A stretch of 64,000 bases of DNA from Achromobacter xylosoxidans (GTDB taxonomy: Bacteria; Pseudomonadota; Gammaproteobacteria; Burkholderiales; Burkholderiaceae_B): contig NZ_LN831029.1 of assembly GCF_001457475.1 (NCBI RefSeq), forward strand, positions 2,418,001 through 2,482,000. The letters are read 5' to 3'. This document shows positions 33,405 through 42,557 of the stretch, piece after piece (position 1 is the stretch's first letter; each line of letters opens with the position of its first letter). The notes below the pieces were generated by a model. That model worked only from the letters and a program-made list of their open reading frames with translations. It did no database searches and had not been told where the DNA came from. A program made the position numbers and the translations under genes.

Positions 33405-34268
33405 TCAATGCATCTGCCCGTACTTGCCGGCGTTGAAGTCCTGGATCGCCTCGACGATCTCCGCTTGGGAGTTCATCACGAACGGCCCGTACCCCACCAC
33501 CGGCTCGTCGATCGGCTCGCCGCTCAGCACCAGGAACACGGCGTCGTTGTTGGCTTCGACCGTGATCTCGTCGCCGTCCTGCGAGAACAGCGTCAGCTGC
33601 GCGTCGCGCGCCACGGCTTCGCCGTTGACCAGCACCGTGCCGCGCAGCATCACCAGCATGCTGTTGCGGCCCGCCGGGATCGCGAAGGTCGTGGCCTTGC
33701 CCGCGGACAGGCGCACGTCCCACACGTCGATCGGCGTGAAGGTGCGCGCCGGGCCGGTCTGGCCGCCATAGCTGCCGGCGATGACGCGCAGCGAGCCGGC
33801 ATCGTCGGGCAACGACACGACCGGGATATCCGCGTTCAGCAGGCTCTGGTAGCCGGCCGGGGCCTTCTTGTCCTTGGCCGGCAGGTTGACCCACAGCTGC
33901 ACCATCTCCAGCTCGCCGCCCTTGCGGGTGAACGCGGGGGAGTGGAACTCTTCATGCAGGATGCCCGAGGCGGCCGTCATCCACTGGACGTCGCCGGGCC
34001 CGATGACGCCGCCGTTGCCGGTGGAGTCACGGTGCTCGACCTCGCCGCTGTAGACGATGGTCACGGTTTCGAAGCCGCGGTGCGGATGCTGGCCGACGCC
34101 GCGCGGTTGCGTGGTCGGCGTGAATTGCGCCGGGCCGGCGTAGTCCAGGAGCAGGAACGGGCTGACGTTCTTGCCCTTGTCGTTGTACGAGAACATCGAG
34201 CGCACCGGAAAGCCGTCACCCACCCAGTGGGGACGGGGACTGGCATGCACACCCAGAATCTTCTTCAT
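33405..34268 (-). CDS. Pirin family protein
   Basis: A 287-residue bicupin. The metal-binding motif GVGQHPHRGFETVTIVYSGE and the later HEEFHSP supply the His/His/His/Glu set of pirins. N-terminal MKKILGVHASPRPHWVGDGF and GFPVRSMFSY are typical. The C-terminal cupin lacks metal ligands, as usual. Bacterial pirins include quercetin dioxygenase-like enzymes and redox-responsive proteins; function here is undetermined. ATG at 34268 is chosen from AGGA nine bases upstream; an ATG nine bases earlier overlaps that site. Monocistronic, with a strong terminator. Confidence 0.9.
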   Translation of the reverse strand: MKKILGVHASPRPHWVGDGFPVRSMFSYNDKGKNVSPFLLLDYAGPAQFTPTTQPRGVGQHPHRGFETVTIVYSGEVEHRDSTGNGGVIGPGDVQWMTAASGILHEEFHSPAFTRKGGELEMVQLWVNLPAKDKKAPAGYQSLLNADIPVVSLPDDAGSLRVIAGSYGGQTGPARTFTPIDVWDVRLSAGKATTFAIPAGRNSMLVMLRGTVLVNGEAVARDAQLTLFSQDGDEITVEANNDAVFLVLSGEPIDEPVVGYGPFVMNSQAEIVEAIQDFNAGKYGQMH

Positions 34269-34517
34269 GATCGTCATTCCTGTTGCGCGGCCCCTGCGGG
34301 GCCGTTCGTCATACCTATCAAGATAAGGGCGGGACGGCGGTTGCGGTAGTCCCCGCCATTGATAAGCACCGTTCCAGCAATAGGACGCTGACGGCCCCAA
34401 GGCGGGCCAGCGTTGCCAGTGCAGCGAGGGCGGGGGGAGGAATTCCGGGCTTGGCGCGGTGCCGGCGGCCGGCGCGACCCGCGACGAAGGGCCTGTAAAC
34501 CCGGGTATTCTTGCGCC

Positions 34518-35060
34518 ATGCAACGACAAGCCGACACAGCCGTGGTTGACCGATCTCCCCAAGTCCAGGGCTTCGCCCCGGTGGCCGCCGCCGACGCCCG
34601 CATCCTGGTGCTGGGCTCCATGCCCGGCGTGGCGTCGCTGCGGCAGGCACGCTACTACGCCCATCCGCGCAACGCCTTCTGGCCCATCGCGGCCCGGGTG
34701 CTCGGCTTCGATCCCGCCGCCGATTACGCGCGGCGCCTGCAAGCGCTGCGATCCGCCGGCGTCGCGCTCTGGGACGTGCTGCAGGCCTGCGAACGGCCGG
34801 GCAGCCTGGATGCGGACATCCGTGTCGACACCCTGGTGCCCAACGACTTCGCGGCGTTCCTTGGGGCCCATCCACGCCTGGTGCGGGTCTGCTTCAACGG
34901 CGCCAAGGCGGCCAGCCTCTACCGCCGCCATGTGCTGCCGCGCCTGCCGCAGCGGCCGTTGCAATATGTCGACCTGCCATCCACCAGCCCGGCCCACGCG
35001 GCCGCATCGTTCGAGAAGAAACTGGCCGCCTGGCGCGAGGCGTTGACGATGCCGGCCTGA
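34518..35060 (+). CDS. Hypoxanthine-DNA glycosylase (UDG superfamily, family 6)
   Basis: 180 residues of the uracil-DNA glycosylase fold. Strand 1 and motif A are ILVLGSMPGVASLRQARYYA followed by HPRNAFWPI. The next conserved block is GVALWDVLQACERPGSLDAD, and the C-terminal motif is LPSTSPAHA. The Asn in PRNAFW and the absence of the GQDPYH motif of classical Ung fit the deoxyinosine/hypoxanthine glycosylase group. It would remove deaminated adenine from DNA. The ATG at 34518 starts the conserved part; the preceding 249 bases to the pirin start hold no gene. Confidence 0.85.
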   Translation: MQRQADTAVVDRSPQVQGFAPVAAADARILVLGSMPGVASLRQARYYAHPRNAFWPIAARVLGFDPAADYARRLQALRSAGVALWDVLQACERPGSLDADIRVDTLVPNDFAAFLGAHPRLVRVCFNGAKAASLYRRHVLPRLPQRPLQYVDLPSTSPAHAAASFEKKLAAWREALTMPA

Positions 35061-35180
35061 GCCTGCGCGTTGGGGCGTTGGCGGCGCGGGTGCCGCGACA
35101 TGCGGCCGGAGACGAAGCGCGGAAAGCGGAATGTGAAAAGCGGAATACGAGCGGGGCTTGGCCGTGCGCGAGGCGGCCGG

Positions 35181-36122
35181 TCAGTCCTGCCGGCCGCGAC
35201 CTTCAGCGCCTACGATCGGGGGGGCTGGCAGGAAGGCGGCGCCTGCGGCGCCGGGCGCCGCCGCAAGACCGGCCGCCCGGCGGGCCTGCGCCAGGCTGGC
35301 CTGGACCTGCTCGTGGACGGGACCGTCGGGGTCGACCAGGGGCAGCAGGCGCTCCCAGTCGTCAATGGCCCGCTGGAAGTCGCCCCGGAAAAATGCGCTG
35401 GTGCCGGCCAGGGCCAGGCCTTTCACGTCGTCGGGCGCGAGCGTCAGCAGCAGGGCGATCAGGCGGTCGGGTTCGCCGGAAAAATCGCCGTCCGCCGCCG
35501 TGGCCAGGAGGTCGGCCCACTCCGCCAATACGCCGGGATCTTGCGGCGCCCGGGCGCCGATGCGCGCCCAGGTTGCCGCGCCGTCGGCGAAATCTCCCAG
35601 CGTTGCGTAGGTGTGGGCCAATGTCGTCCAGGCCGCGGCGTCGTCCGGATGGGCTTGCAGGTGTTGGATCAAGCCGGCCAGCCGGTCGGCCATGGGATCG
35701 TTGGCGTCGTGGTCGACGCTGGCGGGGATCGCCGCGTCCAGGCTGGCGTGCGCCGGCGCCAGGGCCGACGGCGTGCCAAGCACGGCATACAGGCCGACGC
35801 TGATCGCGCCCAGTCCCAGGGCCACGGCCAGGGCCCAGCGCGGCGCGGGCCGGGTATCCAGGGGATCTGGCGCTGCGCAGCCTTCGCGCAGGGCGCGCCG
35901 CTCGATCTCCGCGAGCGCCTGGGCATACTGGTCCGGGGCGATGCGCCCGCAGGCCTGGTCGGCCTGCAATTGCGCCAGTTGTTCGCGCAATACCGCCAGG
36001 GATGCCTGCGCCTGGGGCGGGCCGTCGCGGCGGCCGGTGGCCCCCGGCGCCAGCAGGGGCGGCAGCACGAACAGCAGGGCGACGGCGACCATGCCGGCCG
36101 CGAGGAGCCAGAACAGGGTCAC
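35181..36122 (-). CDS. ccmI: Cytochrome c maturation protein CcmI (operon 1, short form)
   Basis: 313 residues from a GTG overlapping the ccmH stop (GTGA). An N-terminal transmembrane pair (FWLLAAGMVAVALLFVLPPL, then a second at about residue 115 beginning ALAVALGLGA) flanks a short cytoplasmic loop. A TPR-containing periplasmic domain follows (AWTTLAHTYATLGDFADGAA, FFRGDFQRAIDDWERLLPL). CcmI binds apocytochrome C-termini and presents them to CcmF/CcmH. It is about 130 residues shorter than the CcmI of the second operon and lacks its long C-terminal region. Last gene of ccm operon 1. Confidence 0.85.
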   Translation of the reverse strand: MTLFWLLAAGMVAVALLFVLPPLLAPGATGRRDGPPQAQASLAVLREQLAQLQADQACGRIAPDQYAQALAEIERRALREGCAAPDPLDTRPAPRWALAVALGLGAISVGLYAVLGTPSALAPAHASLDAAIPASVDHDANDPMADRLAGLIQHLQAHPDDAAAWTTLAHTYATLGDFADGAATWARIGARAPQDPGVLAEWADLLATAADGDFSGEPDRLIALLLTLAPDDVKGLALAGTSAFFRGDFQRAIDDWERLLPLVDPDGPVHEQVQASLAQARRAAGLAAAPGAAGAAFLPAPPIVGAEGRGRQD

Positions 36123-36682
36123 GGAGCGCGCTCCCCGCCGGCAGCGGACGGACCGGCGTCTTCCGAGAGGTCGGCCAGCAGGGCCCGGGCCGCTTGCGCT
36201 TGTGGCGCAGGCAGGGGCGGCTCCGGCGTGCGGGCATGGCGTCGCAAGCGCCACAGCAGGCCGCCCATGGCGCCGGCAAGCAGCACGCCGGGCCCGATCC
36301 AGAGCAGCGCGGTGCGGGTTTTCAGCGGGGGGCGATAGAGCACGTAGTCGCCATACCGCGACACCAGGAACTGGCGCACCTGGGTATCGTCCTGGCCCGC
36401 CTGGAACAGGCGGCGCACTTCGTCGCGCAGGTCGCGTGCCAGCGGCGCGCGCGAGTCCGCCAGCGATTCGTTCTGGCACACCAGGCAGCGCAGGTCGCGC
36501 GTGAAGGCCTGGACGCGCGCTTCCAGGGCCGGGTCGGGCGCGGCGGCGGGCGCCTCGCCGGCCGTGGCGCGGGCCGCGATGGCCAGCGCCAGCGCGACGC
36601 CGCCGCAGGCCGCGCGCAAGCCGGCGGCCAAGGCGGCGCGCCGGGGCGCGGGGCGGGGCGCGCGGAGGATGTCAGGGTTCAT
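36119..36682 (-). CDS. ccmH: Cytochrome c maturation protein CcmH (operon 1)
   Basis: 187 residues: signal/anchor, then the periplasmic three-helix domain with the redox motif DLRCLVCQNESLADSRAPLA, then VSRYGDYVLYRPPLK and a C-terminal transmembrane helix. The LRCxxCQ cysteine pair reduces the apocytochrome CXXCH disulfide before heme attachment. It overlaps ccmG by 11 bases and ccmI by 4. Confidence 0.93.
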   Translation of the reverse strand: MNPDILRAPRPAPRRAALAAGLRAACGGVALALAIAARATAGEAPAAAPDPALEARVQAFTRDLRCLVCQNESLADSRAPLARDLRDEVRRLFQAGQDDTQVRQFLVSRYGDYVLYRPPLKTRTALLWIGPGVLLAGAMGGLLWRLRRHARTPEPPLPAPQAQAARALLADLSEDAGPSAAGGERAP

Positions 36683-37205
36683 TCAGCGCCTCCCGCGCCC
36701 GGGGGATCAGGATGTTGTCGAGCACGTCCTGCGTGACCGGCCCGACGTGCTTGTAGCGGATCACGCCTTGGGCGTCGATGAGAAAGGTCTCGGGCACGCC
36801 GTACACGCCATAGTCGATGCCGAGTTTGCCGCCGGGGTCGACCACCGTGGCGGTGTAGGGGTCGCCCAGGCGCGCCAGCCATTCGCGGGCGGCGCTGTCT
36901 TCGTCCTTGTAGTCCAGCCCGACGATGGCGATGCGGCCTTCGCGGGCGGCGCGCAGCAGCACGGGGTGTTCGGCGCGGCAGGCGACGCACCAGCTGGCCC
37001 AGACGTTGAGCAGCCAGACCTGGCCGCGCATGTCGTCCAGCCCGAACTGGCGTCCGGGCGCGTCCAGCCGCGCCAGCGTGAAAGGCGGCGCGGGCCGACG
37101 CAGCAAGGGCGAGGGCAGCTCGCGTGGGTCCAGCCCCAGGCCAATGGCGAGCAGGGCCGTCAGGCCGATGAACAACAGCAGGGGCAGGAGGGATCGGAGT
37201 TTCAT
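36672..37205 (-). CDS. ccmG: Thiol:disulfide interchange protein CcmG/DsbE (operon 1)
   Basis: 177-residue membrane-anchored thioredoxin. N-terminal anchor LRSLLPLLLFIGLTALLAIG; active site WASWCVACRAEHP; then GLDYKDEDSAAREWLARLGD and GIDYGVYGVPETFLID with the cis-Pro. It passes electrons from DsbD-type proteins to CcmH or apocytochrome. The active-site CVAC differs from the CAPC of its second-operon counterpart. Confidence 0.93.
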   Translation of the reverse strand: MKLRSLLPLLLFIGLTALLAIGLGLDPRELPSPLLRRPAPPFTLARLDAPGRQFGLDDMRGQVWLLNVWASWCVACRAEHPVLLRAAREGRIAIVGLDYKDEDSAAREWLARLGDPYTATVVDPGGKLGIDYGVYGVPETFLIDAQGVIRYKHVGPVTQDVLDNILIPRAREALNEP

Positions 37206-39193
37206 GGCTGTTCGCTGTGCGGTCGCCGGGTGTGTTGCGGGGGCGCGGCGTCGCGCCGCGACGCCTGCTTGCGATAACGGCGGTCGCCGGCGGCGGCCAG
37301 GCCTCCCAGCATCATCAACGCGCAGCCGGCCCAGATCCAGCTGATGAACGGCTTGTGGAACAGGTTCACGATCCAGCTGCCGTCGGGCAGGCCTTCGCCC
37401 AGGGCGGTGTAGAGGTCGCGCAAGGGGCCGACGTCAATGGCCGACTGCGTCATTGGCATCGCCTGCGCCACGTAGCGGCGGGTCTCGGGTCGCAGCGTGG
37501 CGACGTGCTTGCCGCCGCGCGCGACATCGAGGGTGGCGCGCGCGGCGATCCAGTTGGGACCGGCGACCTGCTCCACGCCGCCAAAGGTGAAGGTGTACCC
37601 GGCCAGGCGGGCGGTCTGGCCGGGCAGCATGCGCACGTCCAGTTGCGACTGGAAGCTGTTGACCATGGTGACGCCGATGATGAACACGCCCAGGCCGAGA
37701 TGGGCCAGCCACATGCCCCACCAGCTTCCGGGAATGCCGCGCAGGCGGGTGGCGATGCCGGCCCGGCCGCCGCCGCGCAGGCGCTCGCCCAGCAATTGCA
37801 GGCTGCCCAGCACGATCCAGGCCGCCAGCGACAGGCCCAGGCAGGTGCGCCAGGTGAAGTGTCCGAGCCCGTAGCCCAGCGCCGGGCCCAGCAGCACGCT
37901 GGCGAGCGTGGCCGGCCGCAGGCGGCGCCCCAGCCGTTGCCAGGTGTCGGCCTTCCAGCGCGCCAGGGCGCCGGGCACCAGCAGGATGAGCACTGGCGTC
38001 ATCAACGGCACGAAGGTAGTGTCGAAGTAGGGCGGGCCGACCGAAATCTTGCCGAGGCCCAGGGCGTCGAGCAATAACGGATACAGGGTGCCGAGCAGGA
38101 CCGCCGCGCAGGCCACCGACAGCAGCGCGTTGTTGGCCAGCAAGGCGGCGTCGCGCGACACGAGCTCGAAGCGGCCGCCACCCTGCAGCCGCGGCGCGCG
38201 CCAGGCGTACAGCAGCAGCGATGCGCCGACCACCGCCGCCAGCAGGCACAGGATGAACAGGCCGCGCGCCGGGTCGGTGGCGAAGGCATGTACCGAGGTG
38301 ACGACGCCGGACCGCACCAGGAACGTGCCCAGCAGCGACAGCGAGAAGGTGCCGATCGCCAGCAGCACGGTCCAGCCGCGGAACGCGCCGCGCTTTTCCG
38401 TCACGGCCAGCGAATGGATCAGCGCGGTGCCCAGCAGCCACGGCATGAACGAGGCGTTCTCGACCGGATCCCAGAACCACCAGCCGCCCCAGCCCAGCTC
38501 GTAATAGGCCCAGCTCGATCCCACCGCGATGCCGGCGGTCAGCAGGACCCACGCGGCCACGGTCCAGGGCCGCGACCAGCGCGCCCAGGCGGCGTCCAGG
38601 CGCCCCGTCATCAGGGCCGCGATGGCGAAGGCGAAGGCGATGCTGAAGCCCACGTAGCCCAGGTACAGCAAGGGCGGGTGGATGATCATGCCGGGGTCCT
38701 GCAACAGCGGGTTGAGGTCGCGGCCTTCCGGCGCCGCGGGCAACAGGCGGGAAAAGGGGTTGGAGGTCAGCAGCGTGAAGGCGGTGAATCCCGCGCTGAC
38801 CGTGCCCAGCACGCCCAGGACCCGCGCCGTGAAGGCCTCCGGCAGCCCGCGGCTCCAGCGCGTCACCGCCGCCGTCCAGAGCGACAGCGAGACGATCCAC
38901 AGCAGCATGGAGCCCTCGTGGTTGCCCCAGACCGCGGTGATGCGGTAGATCAGCGGCGTGCGGGTGTGGCTGTTGTCCGCCACCAGCCGCACGGAGAAAT
39001 CATTGGCGATGAACAGCAGGTGCAGGCAGGCGTATGACAACAGCACGAACAGCAGTTGCCCGCGCGCGGCAGCGCGGCCGACCGCCATCAGCGCCGCGCG
39101 GCCGCGCCAGGCGCCATACAGCGGCACGATGGCCTGCGCCAGCGCCAGCGCGAAGCCGAGCATCAGGGAAAAGTGGCCGACCTCGGCGATCAT
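37202..39193 (-). CDS. ccmF: Heme lyase CcmF (operon 1)
   Basis: 663-residue polytopic inner-membrane protein. The conserved WWD heme-handling domain is [20 protein letters not shown], with flanking conserved histidines including [14 protein letters not shown] and [15 protein letters not shown] large periplasmic segment lies near the C-terminus before the last helix ([20 protein letters not shown]). CcmF takes heme from CcmE and attaches it to cytochrome CXXCH cysteines. It overlaps both ccmE and ccmG by four bases. Confidence 0.95.
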   Translation of the reverse strand: MIAEVGHFSLMLGFALALAQAIVPLYGAWRGRAALMAVGRAAARGQLLFVLLSYACLHLLFIANDFSVRLVADNSHTRTPLIYRITAVWGNHEGSMLLWIVSLSLWTAAVTRWSRGLPEAFTARVLGVLGTVSAGFTAFTLLTSNPFSRLLPAAPEGRDLNPLLQDPGMIIHPPLLYLGYVGFSIAFAFAIAALMTGRLDAAWARWSRPWTVAAWVLLTAGIAVGSSWAYYELGWGGWWFWDPVENASFMPWLLGTALIHSLAVTEKRGAFRGWTVLLAIGTFSLSLLGTFLVRSGVVTSVHAFATDPARGLFILCLLAAVVGASLLLYAWRAPRLQGGGRFELVSRDAALLANNALLSVACAAVLLGTLYPLLLDALGLGKISVGPPYFDTTFVPLMTPVLILLVPGALARWKADTWQRLGRRLRPATLASVLLGPALGYGLGHFTWRTCLGLSLAAWIVLGSLQLLGERLRGGGRAGIATRLRGIPGSWWGMWLAHLGLGVFIIGVTMVNSFQSQLDVRMLPGQTARLAGYTFTFGGVEQVAGPNWIAARATLDVARGGKHVATLRPETRRYVAQAMPMTQSAIDVGPLRDLYTALGEGLPDGSWIVNLFHKPFISWIWAGCALMMLGGLAAAGDRRYRKQASRRDAAPPQHTRRPHSEQP

Positions 39194-39639
39194 GGCTGTA
39201 CCGTCCTGCCGGCATCGTGGGCGCGCTCGATGGCGTCGCGCGCTTCGATCGGCGTGTAGTTCTCGTCATGGCGGGCCAGCACGCTGGTGGCGGTGAACAC
39301 GCCGTCGGCGTCCAGCGTGCCCTGGGCCACCACGCCCGTGCCTTCGCGGAACAGGTCGGGCAGGGCGCCGCGATACACCACGGGCACCTCGTGGGCGGTG
39401 TCGGTGACGATGAAGCGCACGCCCAGGCCGTCGGCCTCGCGTTGCAGCGAGCCGGCCAGCACCATGCCGCCGACGCGGAACAGCCGCTGTCGCGGCGCCT
39501 CGCCGCGCGCGATTTCACTGGGCGTGTGGAAGAACACCAGGTTCTGGCGCATGGCCGTCAGGATCAGGGCGGCCGCCGCGCTCAACAGCGCGACCGCACA
39601 GAGCAGCAGGAGCAGGCGCCGGCGGCGGGGTGTCGTCAT
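39190..39639 (-). CDS. ccmE: Heme chaperone CcmE (operon 1)
   Basis: 149 residues: one N-terminal transmembrane helix ([20 protein letters not shown]), then a periplasmic OB-fold beta barrel ([31 protein letters not shown]). The covalent heme-binding motif is [10 protein letters not shown], containing the His and Tyr. Start at 39639 overlaps the ccmD stop. Confidence 0.93.
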   Translation of the reverse strand: MTTPRRRRLLLLLCAVALLSAAAALILTAMRQNLVFFHTPSEIARGEAPRQRLFRVGGMVLAGSLQREADGLGVRFIVTDTAHEVPVVYRGALPDLFREGTGVVAQGTLDADGVFTATSVLARHDENYTPIEARDAIERAHDAGRTVQP

Positions 39640-39848
39640 GCCGGTTCCGCGTCCCGCCGTTGCCGCCTGGCCGCCGGGCGGCTGGCGCGATCGAGCGCGG
39701 CCAGGCGTCGCAGCGCGCGGCGGCGCCGCCGCGCCAGCGACGCGCATTCGGCCAGCACCAGCAGGGCCAGCGCGCCATAGCTGCCCCAGACGTAGCCGGC
39801 GCGCCCGCCCATGTGCCAGAACGCGGCCCAGGATTCCCAGTGCATCAT
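39636..39848 (-). CDS. ccmD: CcmD, small heme-exporter subunit (operon 1)
   Basis: 70 residues (69 from the second ATG). It reads [20 protein letters not shown] then a single transmembrane helix and a strongly basic cytoplasmic tail, the standard CcmD layout. It stabilises the CcmABC-CcmE complex and helps release holo-CcmE. Both ends overlap neighbours by ATGA. Confidence 0.88.
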   Translation of the reverse strand: MMHWESWAAFWHMGGRAGYVWGSYGALALLVLAECASLARRRRRALRRLAALDRASRPAARRQRRDAEPA

Positions 39849-40642
39849 GCCGGCTCCTTGCGTGTTGCGGCCTCGCGGCGCGCCAGGTCGCGCACCCAGC
39901 CGGCCGGCCATTCCCGTTCCAGCACCATGACGCGCGCGCGCGCCAGCGCGACGGCGGCGGTGTAGGCCCACGCGGCCAGCGCCATCAACAGCATGGCGGC
40001 CAGCATGGTCGCCGCCATGGACGGCGCGCGCGTCAGGCTGACCGAAGCGCCCTGGTGCAGCGTGCTCCACCATGACACCGAGAAATAGATGATGGGGACG
40101 TTGATGGCGCCCACCAGCGCCACCAGCGCCCCGGCGCGGTCGCCGCGATGGGGATCGACGGTCAGGGCGGTCAGCGCCAGGTAACCCAGGTACAGGAACC
40201 CCAGGATCAGTTGCGAGGTGAGCCGCGCGTCCCAGACCCACCAGGCGCCCCAGGTGGGCCGGCCCCACAGCGCGCCGCTCCAGAGCGCGACGAAGCAGAA
40301 CAGCGCGCCGGTGGGAGCCAGCGCGCGCGCCATGATGAACGACAGGCGGGTGCGCAGGACCAGGCCGAGCGCGGACCAGAACGCCATCAGAAGATAGATG
40401 AACAGCGACATCCACGCGGCCGCGACGTGGATGAAAATGATGCGGTAGACCTCGCCCTGCGTGGCGTCGGTGGGCGCGACGAAAAAGCCGATCGCCAGGG
40501 CGCAGGCGCCAAGCACGATCGCGAGTCCGGCGCACCAGGGAACCAGCCTGCCCGCCAGCGGATAGAAGGCTTGCGGCGCGGCGAACCGCAGCAGGCGGGT
40601 GGCGTGGCGGGCGGGGGGAGTGGGCATGGAAGGCATCTTCAT
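39845..40642 (-). CDS. ccmC: Heme exporter subunit CcmC (operon 1)
   Basis: 265 residues with six transmembrane helices. The WWD motif is [20 protein letters not shown], flanked by conserved His in [11 protein letters not shown] and STLHQGAS. CcmC loads heme onto CcmE. ATG at 40642 overlaps the ccmB stop (ATGA); inner ATGs at 40636 and 40627 are alternatives. Confidence 0.93.
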   Translation of the reverse strand: MKMPSMPTPPARHATRLLRFAAPQAFYPLAGRLVPWCAGLAIVLGACALAIGFFVAPTDATQGEVYRIIFIHVAAAWMSLFIYLLMAFWSALGLVLRTRLSFIMARALAPTGALFCFVALWSGALWGRPTWGAWWVWDARLTSQLILGFLYLGYLALTALTVDPHRGDRAGALVALVGAINVPIIYFSVSWWSTLHQGASVSLTRAPSMAATMLAAMLLMALAAWAYTAAVALARARVMVLEREWPAGWVRDLARREAATRKEPA

Positions 40643-41319
40643 TCTTCGACGGCGAAGCGCAGCGCCAGGACACAGGCGGGCGGGGCCAGCGCCAGCGCCG
40701 CCAGCAGCGCGCCGCCAAGCAGCAGGAACGCGGTCGTGGGCGGCTGGCCCGTGGCGCAGGCGGACACGGAGCCCGCGCCGAAGATCAGCACCGGCACGAA
40801 CCAGGGCAGCAGCAACAGGGCCTGCAGCACGCCGCCGCCGCGCATCCCGAGGGCCAGCGCGGCGCCGATCGCGCCGACCAGGGCCAGTACCGGCGTTCCC
40901 AGCGCGAAAGATAGCGACAGGGTCCGGCGCGAACACTGACCCAGGTCAAACAGCAGGCCCATGAGGGGCGCCACGGCCACCAAAGGCAGACCGGTTCCGA
41001 TCCAGTGCGCCGTGATCTTGGCCAGCACCCAGAGCGTGGCGGCGCCCGGCGAAAGCAGCAGTTGTTCGAGCGTGCCGTCGGCGTGGTCCTGCGCGAACAG
41101 TCGATGCTGCGACAGCAGCGTGGCGAGCAGCGCGGCGACCCATAGAACGCCGGGTCCGAGCGTGCGCAGCAAGGACGCATCGGCGCCCACGCCCAGCGGG
41201 AACAGGCAGGCGACCAGCACGAAGAAAAGCAGCGAGACAATGGCGTCGGCCCGGCCGCGGCCAAGCAGCAGCAGGTCGCGCCGCAGGACGGCGAAGAAGG
41301 GGCTGTCCTGCCACGTCAT
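40639..41319 (-). CDS. ccmB: Heme exporter subunit CcmB (operon 1)
   Basis: 226-residue ABC-type membrane subunit. It begins with a basic amphipathic helix (FFAVLRRDLLLLGRGRADAI) and has six hydrophobic helices. The segment FAQDHADGTLEQLLLSPGAA is the conserved CcmB coupling region. It partners CcmA. It overlaps ccmA by four bases. Confidence 0.92.
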   Translation of the reverse strand: MTWQDSPFFAVLRRDLLLLGRGRADAIVSLLFFVLVACLFPLGVGADASLLRTLGPGVLWVAALLATLLSQHRLFAQDHADGTLEQLLLSPGAATLWVLAKITAHWIGTGLPLVAVAPLMGLLFDLGQCSRRTLSLSFALGTPVLALVGAIGAALALGMRGGGVLQALLLLPWFVPVLIFGAGSVSACATGQPPTTAFLLLGGALLAALALAPPACVLALRFAVEE

Positions 41320-41942
41320 GGCGTGTGCGGGCCAAGGTCGAGGGTGCGCACCGGCCGGTCGAAGGCAACCTCCTGGTGCGTGGTCAGCAGGACGCGTCCG
41401 CCGTTGTCGCAATGGCTTGCCAGCGTCCGTGTCAGCGCCGCCACCGTGGCCGCGTCGAGCAGGTTGAAGGGTTCGTCCAGGATCCACAGCGGCCGCGCCG
41501 GGCGCAGCGACAGCCGCGCCAGCATCACGCGGCGCCGCTGGCCGCGCGACAGCACACGCGCCGGCAGGTCCAGCAGCGCCGCCAGGTCCATCCGGCAGAG
41601 GGCGTCGCGACAGGCTGCCGTGCTGACGGCATCGGCCTGGGCCTGGCACAGGAAGCGCAGGTTCTCGAGGGGGGTGAGGGAATCGGCGAGGGCGTCGGCA
41701 TGGCCCAGGTAGAGCAGGTGCTGACGGTAGCCCGGCCCCAGGCGGTGGATGTCGGCCCCGCGCCAGCACACCGTGCCGGCGTCGGCGCGCGCCAGGCCGC
41801 ACAGGATGCGCAGCAGGCTGGTCTTGCCATGGCCGTTGGGTGCGGTCACGCGCAGCAATTGCCCGGCGCGCAGCTGGAACGACACGTCTTCGAACAGCAG
41901 ACGGGTTCCTTTCGAACAGGTGAGCCCTTCCGCTTCAAGCAT
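41316..41942 (-). CDS. ccmA: Heme exporter ATPase CcmA (operon 1)
   Basis: 208-residue ABC ATPase. Walker A APNGHGKTSLLRIL, signature LSRGQRRRVMLARL, Walker B PLWILDEPFNLLD, switch His in LLTTHQE. Together with CcmB and CcmC it drives release of holo-CcmE. First gene of an operon in which every gene overlaps the next. It is divergent from the tor operon across 412 bases that contain an FNR-like site. Confidence 0.93.
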   Translation of the reverse strand: MLEAEGLTCSKGTRLLFEDVSFQLRAGQLLRVTAPNGHGKTSLLRILCGLARADAGTVCWRGADIHRLGPGYRQHLLYLGHADALADSLTPLENLRFLCQAQADAVSTAACRDALCRMDLAALLDLPARVLSRGQRRRVMLARLSLRPARPLWILDEPFNLLDAATVAALTRTLASHCDNGGRVLLTTHQEVAFDRPVRTLDLGPHTP

Positions 41943-42206
41943 GGCCGGCGCCCATCCAGATACTCATGACAACAATCCCCGCTGCATCAAGGGCGGCGCG
42001 AAGCCGACAACGGGATGGGATATTAATGAATCCAGGCCGCGGTTTTGCGTGGCCGTGGCGCATTTGGATTTATGTCGGACGCGTTTACCGTTGGCCGCAT
42101 CATGGCGCCGATCGCCACGCGACCGTATGCGTTTTCGAGCGCTGGCGGGCCGTGGCTTCAGATCGGTCTGAGTAATGGGCGCGATGGCGCGTGTTACCCG
42201 CGGCGC

Positions 42207-42220
42207 TTGACGGAGATCAA
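42207..42220 (+). promoter_or_regulatory. FNR/ANR-like site upstream of the tor operon
   Basis: TTGAC-GGAG-ATCAA matches the FNR consensus TTGAT-N4-ATCAA in nine of ten defined positions. It is 135 bases before torE, so a class II promoter would start around 42260. Confidence 0.55.
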
Positions 42221-42327
42221 CATGCGGGGGCCGGCCGCGCGTCGATCATGAAAAGGCATCGAACCGCCAACGGCCCTCGCGGGGACCGCCGGCCTTGCTT
42301 GTGCCGCGGCGCGGTTCGACGTAGTAG

Positions 42328-42337
42328 CCGTTCATAT
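42328..42337 (+). promoter_or_regulatory. Possible TorR-box-like decamer
   Basis: CCGTTCATAT matches the E. coli tor box CTGTTCATAT in nine of ten positions. Only a single copy is seen, and it lies 17 bases before the torE start, which is unusually close, so it may be chance. Confidence 0.25.
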
Positions 42338-42354
42338 CCAAATAGTTGTACTCC

Positions 42355-42519
42355 GTGAAAAGCAAACCCAAGCACAGCAGCAATGGTGGTGGGGCCGAGT
42401 GGGCAAAGTTCCTGTCGCTGGCCTTTGTAGCGTGTCCCGTCGTGGCGTTTCTGATGATCTGCGTGTACGGATTCATCGTCTGGTTCGGTCAAATCCTGTT
42501 CTGGGGGCCGCCGACATGA
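42355..42519 (+). CDS. torE: TorE/NapE-family small membrane protein
   Basis: 54 residues from a GTG at 42355. A charged N-terminus (VKSKPKHSSNGGGAEWAKFL) is followed by one long transmembrane helix (LAFVACPVVAFLMICVYGFI) and the family ending VWFGQILFWGPPT. TorE/NapE proteins accompany TMAO and periplasmic nitrate reductases; their role is not settled. It is 38 bases upstream of torC. A TTG at 42346 is an alternative start. Confidence 0.75.
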   Translation: MKSKPKHSSNGGGAEWAKFLSLAFVACPVVAFLMICVYGFIVWFGQILFWGPPT

Positions 42520-42557
42520 ATGCGCCGTCCGAGAAAAACGCAGCCTGAGCCACCGAC

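Larger units (their letters stand above)
41943..42354. other. Divergent ccm1/tor promoter region
   Basis: 412 bases without a credible gene. It holds an FNR-like site at 42207-42220 and a match to the E. coli TorR box at 42328-42337. Both ccmA (minus) and torE (plus) must be transcribed from here. Confidence 0.6.
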